From Letharia columbiana (Eukaryota; Ascomycota; Lecanoromycetes; Lecanorales; Parmeliaceae), in NCBI RefSeq assembly GCF_014066305.1, contig NW_023501069.1, positions 346,001-410,000 of the forward strand: DNA of 64,000 bases, given 5' to 3'. A program made the position numbers and the translations under genes. Below the pieces are notes generated by a model. That model was given only the letters and a program-made list of their open reading frames with translations, was not told the DNA's origin and made no database searches. Below, piece after piece: positions 56,150-64,000 of the stretch (position 1 is its first letter; each line of letters begins with the position of its first letter).

Positions 56150-57402
56150 TCGAGTTGTACATATGATAATAGCATATCTCATAATTTTCATGCTACCTGG
56201 GTTTTCAACCCATCGTTGCTGGCTTCAAAAACGTCTCCAGCGACACCTGCTTGGAGTACTATTTGATTACCTTAGGCTCACCAGTGATTTACGGTCTTAA
56301 TTGGTCAACGGTAAGGTAGCACATACCTTGTTATCGCCAGCTTTCTGCACCTAAAGTAGACTTCAGCGAAGAAGCTTGCCTCAGTCCCCTCAGAGTGCTA
56401 AGCTCGCTAAGCTCCCTCCGGTTAGCTTCCGTTTTCTAAGCCCCTTCGAGCTAGCACCTTCTGCTTACTACCGAACCAGGTAGCAGAACTGAGAGGCTGA
56501 CTGAGACTGCCTCTGATTGGTGATGACAGCTGGCTTCGCCCAATATGGTCTAGTGTCGATCGTCGGAAGTGCTCCTGCTAGACTCTGCCCCAACTTGCCC
56601 CGCGCTCCTCATTTCACACATCACGTCGACTTGATATCTTTCTCGTTTGAATCAAACCCCATTTCGTGTGACAAGTGAATAGTGGAAGTGATTAAAAGGA
56701 AGTGAATAAATGCGCATGGTGAAACTTCGCACCGGGTGAATAAGAACAGGTGTTGATTAATCGAAAACGCTGAATGAGCGCACACAGTGAGGCAGGATGT
56801 AGCTGGAAATTTCCAGACCACCATATTTAAGGAGTCTCCACCATCAGACAAACGATCTCCGCAACATACAGTCTACCGGTACTCCCTAAGCAGAAGTCTG
56901 CACGTCGCTGCATCCAAGGAGAGCGGCTTCCCCGCTCGAAAGACGCTTTACATCTATCAGTACCGGCGGACCAGAAAGTTCCAGACACCTGCATAAAAGA
57001 CATCCTCTAACCAGATAGACAATAATCTCAGCATACAATCTATCCGCAATCTCTAAATAGAAGTCCTCAGGTCGCTGCATCAAAGGAGGGTAGCTCCCCT
57101 CACTCGACAGACACACTCTATTCACCATCACTCCCAACCCTCCCAACTCGGAACTTTTCAGATCACGGCTTACAAGCAATCCACAGCTCGGCAAACAGTA
57201 ACTATTTGCTACCAGCACTTCCAAAACATTCCGGACTAACCTTAAGTGGCCGGTCGATACCACAGTCGTTGTTGCCTCCGGATCTTCTAGATCTTTTGCC
57301 AAGGTCGAGTTGATTCAGAGTCTCGCAGAGCGAGTTACACATATCTGTATCATCAACTGAGACCATTGGTTGCGCCACAGGTGCGTGAGCTGTTCGAAAA
57401 AC
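56150..57402. other. Intergenic, 1.25 kb, with direct repeat
   Basis: No gene supported. It holds the degenerate direct repeat described separately. 56380-56460 is rich in CT/AG blocks (GCTAAGCTCGCTAAGCTCCCTCC). Confidence 0.4.
56845..57112 (+). repeat. Two diverged ~100-bp direct repeats
   Basis: Copy 1 (56845-56944) and copy 2 (57012-57112) share clear identity across their length, for example GTCGCTGCATC(C/A)AAGGAG and CAGAAGTC versus TAGAAGTC. Many differences are C-to-T (copy 1 CAGAC and CTCCCTAAGC against CAGAT and CTCTCTAAAT), so copy 2 is richer in A/T. 67 bp separate them. No coding frame runs through both. Confidence 0.75.
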
Positions 57403-59133
57403 ATGCCGCAAGTTGCTAAAGCGTGCATGATGCCAAACATCACATCCCGGAGTGGAGCTCTAGAACCTGTTGGACCCTCTGTATTCGCGAGGGTTCAGGA
57501 GAGTAAAGGAGCAAGTGGCCCAATCCATGCGATCGAGATACTAGCAAAGTCCCTAGGTTGCTTCTGACCGCTCTCTTTGTGATGTCGATACTGATACATG
57601 CTAGGAGCTCCTAATATAAGTACTTCTGGTGACGGAGATCCAGAGCTGAGGAGTGCTTGCACTCTATTAATTGCCTTGGAGACGGAGAAGGACTCTAGTC
57701 GTATGATCATAGATGCAAAGATCGAGACGCTATACCCGCTATACCAACATTCAGGAGACCATGTTCTTGATATTCGAATGCTCGCTACTCTTCTCGGATA
57801 TGTCCAGAAGTATTGTATGGGCCGTGATATCAAGCATCTCAGCATCATCACTATGCCGGAGCATCCAGCCTGGCTTACAACTTTCTTTACTTTGGCTGGC
57901 TTTAGTCCCTGCGAATGTCTGAAGTCTGATGATTTGGAAAAGGGACGGAGGGTTTGCCTCAAGCTTGATAAGTCTATTCAAGAGCCGGCAAAGGCTGTTG
58001 AGGGTGCCTCCAAGCCCAATACCAACGGCACCAAACAGAATCATACATCTGCGCCAAAGCCAGCAAATAAGCTACCAAGTCTAACAATCAAAGGTACCGC
58101 CCCTGCGAAGGATCTGGACGAAGATGAAGCCGCGAAGTGGCTTTCTCAAAATCAGCAAATCCTGAGTCCTGCTAGTGCTTTAGCACATCCGGTTCTACCA
58201 AAACCCGAGGTGGTGCAGACTCCTACCAAATCAGTTAAACAAAGCCCAAAGATTGGTAGTGGCGTAGCCAGTGAGCTTCCTCATACAGGAGAAAAACGAA
58301 AGCGTTCAGAGACGTTCCCGCGAGACCATGTTGCTGAGGCTGCTGGTCGGAGTGTCCGCCCTCGCGAGGAGAACGGAATGCGCGAGCCTACTAAGCAAGA
58401 GATGCGAGAAGAAGAGGAGCGGTTAAATCTGAGATTACAGAAGCAGCGCGAAGCACTACAGCGTGCTACTGATAAAGCTTCGGGTAAGATGGCCGGTAGT
58501 ATGCCTCCTGCCTCAAAGCTTAACCCGCAGATCGAGGATCGATCACGAAAGTCTGGTGACATGACGGACGCTCTACTGGCCCAGTATTCCAAACAATCAC
58601 CTGCCACATCCTCAGTAAGCGTGAAAAAGGAAGCACCAAAGCAGGCTAGCCCACCTAATCCACATCTCACTCCTGCTGTTAGAGGTGGCTCTCCTGATCC
58701 GAGTTTTTGGCGATCAAACACGCTGCCCGCCAAGAGTCTCACGTGCTTCTACTGGGCTACCCAAGGATATTGTCTGAAAGACGAGCGCGATTGTCTTCAC
58801 GCACATCATCATACGGGCGAAGTGGCCAGACCACCCCCAAGTTACAAGTACAAGGCTTACAAGAATGGGTTTTACGCTCCGCCCATGGGTTTTGATGGCG
58901 CAGACGATGAGTATGACCCTCATCACCCCGGGCAGGGTTACAAGGGCAAGCATGGGCGACCTCCTGGGGACGTGGAACATGGTCAAGATCAGGGTATGTC
59001 TATTAGAGGGTTGGACAACGGGACGAAGATTGTGAAGGAAGAGAAGGGTGCGCCTACACAACCTAAGGTCTACCAGGATATGAAGTTGCGACCTGGAGAC
59101 AACCCTTATGATAGCTACCGACCTCGACACTAA
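57403..59133 (+). CDS. CCCH zinc-finger protein
   Basis: A probable RNA-binding or chromatin-linked CCCH protein. There are two exons, 57403-57556 and 57605-59133, giving 560 residues. The junction rebuilds a Gly codon (SLGAPNIS). The N-terminal ~120 residues form a globular part (LLIALETEKDSSRMIIDAKI, YVQKYCMGRDIKHLSIITMP) that I do not recognise. A Pro/Lys/Glu-rich linker with a coiled-coil-like basic stretch (KQEMREEEERLNLRLQKQRE) follows. The single zinc finger is C432-x8-C441-x6-C448-x3-H452, in a CFYWATQGYC context. The C-terminal tail is Tyr/Gly/Pro-rich. One CCCH finger with a long disordered region suggests an mRNA or silencing factor, but that is inference. The ATG at 57403 is the first in the frame and gives the longer, splice-consistent protein. 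Confidence 0.8.
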
Positions 59134-60363
59134 CCTCTCGGCAACAAACATACTTGTGGATTGAGGGAGCCTGGATCTCTTTCGAATAGCGTTCGAGACA
59201 TTTCGAAATTCAAAAGGTGCAGTGCGTGCTAATAGTGGAAGAGAGAACTATTGCCATCCAAAATTGCGAAAAGGTATCCCCACATGCTTGGGAGGCCACT
59301 ACCACGGCAATTTAGACATGACAGGACAGACACTTCTATTACAGGTGTGAAGACTCGCTCTGAGCAAAGCGTGCATACTTTTTACGGCAGACATAGACGG
59401 TCACACATAGTATGCAAAATTCGACTTTGACGACGCCCTTTTCTCCAGCTGAGTAAAACTGATGTCCTTGACCACGTGATACTCAACCGATCTGGCTGCT
59501 GCAGAACCGCAACAGTAGGACAGATCTCATGCAATTTGTTTCCAAAACCAGAGGTCAAAACTAAGCCGCTATCGCCTCTCGCAAACCCAACAATAGCTCG
59601 CAGCATCACGGTAACCCAGCCCTTCCTTGCCCAGCGCTCGTCCCTCCCCCCTGCCAAACAACAACCACAGCTCTTGTCCAAACCCGCTCAAGATTCTCCT
59701 CCCCACTCTCAACGTCACCCGTGACACTAATCTCCGCAATCTCACCTCCAGTTTCAGCCCAGTCCGGCGTGCTGCTGGATAAAAGTCCCGGTTGTTGCGG
59801 TACGGGTCCGCCCCAAAAACACCGAAATTTACGACGAAGAAGGTTAGATTACCTTTGACTTCAAAGCCCGTCTGAACTGAAATGTATCTAATAATGGCAA
59901 CGACTGCTTTCGACTCGATACTCATAATCTGTGTCCCAACAGCGATTTGAGACTGCTACTTTTTCTGGCAGCTTGTCTCCAGTCAGGTGAGGTATGGAGA
60001 GCCTGGTGAAAGCTCATTAAGCAATGTTGATCTATGCACCAAAAATATAGATTCAATATGTCCTGCATTCTCGACGCGAAACTATCTTCTAGAAACATCC
60101 TAAATGTTGCTTTTGCGGTGGTATCACGGCACGAGTGATGAGGTCAAGTGAGCGTAGAAGTTTTGATGACATTACGGCCTGTACTTCGTTTCAACCATAG
60201 GTGAGAAGAAACGCAAGTATCATCTACAATCCGAGAGACGATGACCGTTAAAGAGGTCGTCAACCCAGAAATCCAGGAACAATCCCGCGATGGAGAACCC
60301 GATTGACTCAGAGAAACGACCAGTGTCAAATCTTTGCTGCCCTCAAAGGCTACTGCTCATACC
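59134..60363. other. Intergenic / decayed coding DNA, 1.2 kb
   Basis: No gene supported. On the minus strand, 59590-59925 has natural-looking pieces (AVVAIIRYISVQTG, GEIAEISVTGDVESGEENL) in two frames that do not join cleanly, and 59382-59681 has another. I recognise no family. This could be a decayed gene. Confidence 0.3.
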
Positions 60364-60661
60364 TTACTTACCCCCCAGCCTCGGAAACATCTTCAACGCA
60401 GTTACCGCGATGGATCGCCTCCCGCGCCCCCTCATCCATCTCATACTCCCCAGGATACCGCGTGAAGGTATCGATGCTCTTCCTCGGCGCGAACGGGGAA
60501 TCGGTCCCAAAAAGCAACCGCTCCGGCCCTACAAACTTCAGCAGCAGATCGAGCTGGTCCTTTGATATGCAAAGGCGATCGTGACCGAATGAGTGATTGC
60601 TGGCACCTAGCCACTGCTGACCCAACACTGCACCAGGCCAGGTACTCTGGAAGGTCCAAGC
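60364..60661 (-). pseudogene. C-terminal remnant of an amidohydrolase (ACMSD-like)
   Basis: An exon-like minus-strand segment preceded by a good acceptor (TTTTTCCTTAG, exon starting at 60661). It reads ISKDQLDLLLKFVGPERLLF, then GTDSPFAP and AREAIHRGN. This is the C-terminal block of metal-dependent amidohydrolases related to aminocarboxymuconate-semialdehyde decarboxylase (G-P-x-R-x-L-F-G-x-D...P-x-A-P and the R-G-N end). The Asp in FGTDSPFAP is the usual metal ligand. After GN the frame slips by one base: in the next frame the expected end ALKMFPRLGG is followed by a Lys and a stop at 60364, while the open frame instead ends in a short nonsense tail. The N-terminal metal-binding half was not found upstream (60662-61305). 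Confidence 0.5.
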
Positions 60662-62638
60662 CTAAGGAAAAATAAATATAGAAAGGCTAGTATGAAGTAT
60701 ACATTAAGAGATGAGCGGGTTGCAGATACCGCTGGTGATCTGAAGGTCACAGCAAGTGCGAGAGGGAACTCTTACTACTCGGTTCTCTTCTCGGTTCTGG
60801 AACGTGTATAGAGCCTTGATCGATGGAAAAAGAAGGGATTCATGATACAGTACTCTGCCATCCACGCAAGTCCGCACTGCACTCACCTATTCCTGAAACA
60901 GTGTCCGGTAGGATGGTCAACGCATGTAGACGGATAAGCTTTAATGCCGTGGGACTCCGGTGGCTTTCACATGCGATCATCTGTAAAATGAAAGCGTCCG
61001 GAGACTTGAAATAAGGGAACCCATATCTTCGAGAAATCAAGCACATAATTGCTGTGATAGTGGCCCCCCAGGAGCCGATTGGTATCGGCAAGCAATAGAG
61101 TCAAGTCTCGTATCATGGCGGAGACGAGGGGCCAGTAGAGGGAGAGACTTGGAATCATGGTTTTTTCCTTACATACGCTCTTCAGCTGCCGGAAAGTCAC
61201 AATAACCGGTGCTGTTGCACTTCTGGAACCGGATGTTTTCGGGGCCCAAGACCCCAGCGCAACGCAAATCTTTTTGCAGCAGGACCTCTCTAGAACCAGA
61301 GCCAATGGTCGCCCTTTGAAAGGGTAAATCGTTATCGCTTTGCATTCCCCTTCTTTTGCAGGTATTTTGGTTCGAGTTTCTGGGCTTGAGCCCCAGATTG
61401 GTCTTGAGTTCTGAGAAAGCGTAACCTTATCATCTTGGAGCTGTTACCTTCTGTGACCGCTTGAGCTTAGAATCTCGGTGCGAAGCCCCTATTCGATTCC
61501 GTCTTTGAATTCGTGGACCTTTGCCACTTTGCGTTGCGCTGAGTCCTTACGCCCGCGAAGGCACCTCGCTTTTGGAAACCTACTCAAGGTGCGGGAGGAG
61601 AGCTGATAGTCTGGCATCCCGGACGCTCTTTTGTTGGAAATGCTTAACCCAGAGGTCATCATCAGGAGAGTGTGATTGGACTTCAATGGCAGACCGATGC
61701 CTGAGCTTTGAACCTCAAAAGTCGCAAGTCGGGGTTATAGCCAAGTCATTCTTGCAAGCTAGCTCACAGGTATATCTCCATTCACCTTCTTCAAAGCCCA
61801 TCCGATGATGTTCTCAGGTATTGAAATACACAACAGAACGGCCAAATTGATCGAGCGGTGTAGTCAGAAAACCTCAATGGGTATGCAACATGGCGTTGGC
61901 AGGCGGACTGGCTTCGAGTCTAGTATTGGTGTCTGTCGCTAATCGCTGCCGTTCACCGGCTCAAGCACCTGAAAGTTAGAGATGCAAGTGCGACTAGAGT
62001 CTTGGGCTGCAACGGGACGGAATGAGGACGTGTAATGGAGATATTGTGTGTTTTGAAGTTCGTGAAGAAGACAAAATCGACTGAAGGTCTACTGTCCCTC
62101 GGCCCAAACCCAACGTATGAGGCAGGTACGATCCCGACTCTCAACATATTTGCCAAGTGTTTATTTCTCAGATTTCAAAAACTTTTCAAGACATGGTCCG
62201 CAGCCTCGTGTTGCCTCTTTTTCCAGGTGCAAAGGTTGTGGAAAAGAGAAACTCCAGACAATAGAGTACCTTAAAACTCTCTAGCTCAAGTCCTTCGACG
62301 ATCAATATTTTTGTAAAGCCAATCCATTTTGTCCTACGACATGAAACCGCCCCAAGTTTGACTTCTCGATTCCACTTTCATCAAGTATGAGCTCCGATTC
62401 TCTGATGATAGCCAAGAGGGTTTCGTGCTGGGGTTCCATGGGACGAAAGCGCGATCACCGAATCCTGCATATACGACTTCCCTTGGTCAACGCCGAGGAC
62501 TATTTTTATTCCCATCAACGCCGTGAATTCTCTTTATAAGACGCGTCAACCCTCCTCAGACCCTCAGTAACACATACTGGTGTCAGCAAGGCGGACAACC
62601 ATTGGCATCAGCAAGGCAGACAACCATTGGCATCTGGC
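60662..62638. other. Gene-poor stretch, 2 kb
   Basis: No gene supported. It may hold upstream pieces of the amidohydrolase on the minus strand that I could not recognise. A TTTATAAG element (about 62533) lies about 105 bp upstream of the next start. Confidence 0.35.
62583..62632 (+). repeat. 25-bp tandem duplication before the Ayg1-like start
   Basis: Two head-to-tail 25-bp copies (62583-62607 and 62608-62632) differ at one base (GGCGGACA versus GGCAGACA). They end 6 bp before the ATG at 62639, so they lie in the 5' leader of the gene. They contain CCATTGG, a CCAAT box in reverse, in each copy. Confidence 0.9.
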
Positions 62639-64000
62639 ATGGCTTACTCGATAGGCGATCGCATCAACAAGGTAGCCCCACATCATGACTCTATCGAGGC
62701 ATTGTGGAACACGAAATGGAAGAAACCGGTAAGTTGTACCGCCTTGCGGAAGAAGAGAATGGCAGCTTGCTGAGAGTGAGTGCCAATTGCAAGTGCTCGA
62801 TAGGAATCTACCCGTTCTTCGACGGTAAATTGGAAGATTTTGAGCCTGTCTTCGCCAAGTTGATTGAAGTCTGTCTTCTCTTCTAGCAAATAAAATGGCA
62901 GGTACGTCGTTACTCAACTCTACAGTCCAAACTCCGCCCACCCTACGACTTCGACGCCTACGCCGCCCCTTTCTTTCCCGTCGCCTCAGCCCTCGATCAA
63001 CGCGCCCAAGCCGCCGAGAAATCGAACGATCTCCCGCTCGCATCATCCCTCTACCTCCGGGCGGCCGCTTTATACCGCATCGCTCGTTTCCCCATCCCAC
63101 GCTCTCCAAAGCAGAAGGAAGCATGGAGCCTCAACAAAGCCGCATACGTGAAAGGCGCGGGGCTACTTCCTGGGAAATTCAGCGACGTTCAAATACCGCA
63201 CACGCACCGGATCGAAGGGGAGGGTGCCACCATCCCGGTCTACGTGCGACTTCCAACGCATGCTTCACCCACGAACCCTGTCCCATGTATCATTCAGATC
63301 TTTGGCTTGGACGGATACAGGACCGAAATGACGCATGCATCGAACAAGCACCTCGCTCGTGGATGGGGAACTATTGGTGTCGAGATCCCAGGGACAGGCG
63401 ATTGTCCTGCTCTGCGTCACGATCCTTCGTCTCCAGATCGGCTGTGGTCCTCGTTACTTGACTGGATGGATGGGAGGGAGGAGCTTGACAAGAACATGAG
63501 AGTTGCATGGGGGCTGAGCACCGGAGGGTATTATGCGATGAGAATTGCGCATACGCATAAAGAGAGATTGACGGGGGCGGTGAGTCACGGCGGTGGGTGT
63601 CATAGGATGTTTGAGCCTGAGTGGTTGGATAAGGTGGATCATCTAGAGTATCCGTTTGAGTAAGTACAGCTTTGTGGTCTCTCCCTCAGGATAGAGCGTA
63701 AGAGCTGACGTGTGCTGTGCCATAGTCTCGCGGAGTGTCTAGCTGAAAAGTTTGGATATGAAAATGTCGAAGAGCTGAAGAAGGACGGGAAGAGTCGGTT
63801 CTCGCTAGTAGAGAATAGCATTCTGGACAAATCTTGCGCCAGATTGTTGCTTGCCAACGTAAGCTTTCATGCCTCTCCGGGAGCTTGATGCAAGAGGCTA
63901 ATCAACGGAATAGGGCACGAATGACGAGATCTTTCCCATTGAGGATTCGATGATACCCCTGCAGCATGGGAGCGTGAAAGAGGCGCGGTATGTCTTCTTC
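62639..64000 (+). CDS. Ayg1-like alpha/beta hydrolase (partial, runs off window)
   Basis: FrsA/DUF1100-like alpha/beta hydrolase related to Aspergillus Ayg1, which shortens a heptaketide pyrone in DHN-melanin synthesis. The exons are 62639-62728, 62794-62868, 62926-63659, 63726-63858 and 63914 to beyond the window, with matching phases. Typical blocks: IYPFFDGKLEDFEPVFAKL, YLRAAALYRIARFPIPRSP, IIQIFGLDGYRTE, GVEIPGTGDCPALRHDPSSP, and the nucleophile elbow WGLSTGGYYAMR with Ser near 253. EYPFD is rebuilt across intron 3. NDEIFPIEDS carries the likely acid, and LQHG the likely His. The last window bases (KEARYVFF) are still coding, so the C-terminus is missing here. A start at 62895 would lose the first two exons. 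The substrate is not fixed by sequence; the family also includes other polyketide hydrolases. Confidence 0.88.

Noticed and set aside
62895..63461. Start of the Ayg1-like protein at 62895
   Set aside because: That frame differs from the hydrolase frame. The true first exons begin at 62639 and supply WNTKWKK and IYPFFDG.
1..64000. tRNA, rRNA and CRISPR-like structures
   Set aside because: I saw no convincing A-box/B-box pair, no rRNA signature and no spaced direct-repeat array.

Overview
The window is nuclear DNA of a filamentous ascomycete (Pezizomycotina). The evidence is short introns (about 45 to 120 bp) with GT...AG ends and CTRAY-like branch sites, eukaryotic housekeeping genes (MED27, HCCS, SAM50, UBC6, YIP1, an ABC1-family kinase, a DEAH helicase), and families typical of moulds (2EXR/F-box-like protein, unspecific peroxygenase, Ayg1-like hydrolase, NRPS debris, DHA1 transporter). 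A Dothideomycete is my guess, but the sequence does not prove it. No tRNA, rRNA, CRISPR array or organellar DNA was recognised.

Layout. 0-7.2 kb: a foldback (MITE-like) element, MED27, an orphan gene and a TANGO2 homologue. 8.5-17.5 kb: a TB2/DP1/HVA22 membrane protein, a frame-disrupted secreted orphan, a secreted heme-thiolate peroxygenase, a 2EXR-like protein and an ADP-ribosylglycohydrolase. 19-31 kb: an MFS transporter, cytochrome c heme lyase, an ABC1/ADCK-type mitochondrial kinase and a large DEAH helicase whose 3' coding end holds a G-rich hexanucleotide array. 31-40 kb: gene-poor, with a SnoaL-like protein, a frame-disrupted orphan and a Myb/SANT protein with frameshifts. 40-50.5 kb: YIP1, a UFD1-AZUL-UBA protein, a propeller-like protein, a helical orphan and an amino-acid permease. 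51-52.7 kb: a decayed NRPS. 53-59.2 kb: UBC6, SAM50 and a CCCH zinc-finger protein. 60-64 kb: an amidohydrolase remnant and an Ayg1-like alpha/beta hydrolase that runs off the window edge.

Function. Most intact genes are unrelated housekeeping genes. Three make mitochondrial proteins (HCCS, the ABC1 kinase, SAM50). Two act in ER/proteasome protein quality control (UBC6, the UFD1-like protein) and two in the secretory pathway (YIP1, TANGO2). Accessory genes (peroxygenase, transporter, permease, NRPS relic, Ayg1-like hydrolase) sit between them. The clearest unusual signals are the NRPS relic, the helicase microsatellite with a 5-nt slipped unit that changes the C-terminal frame, and single-frame slips confined to orphan or accessory genes while conserved genes stay intact. 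I found no complete, clearly novel multi-gene system.
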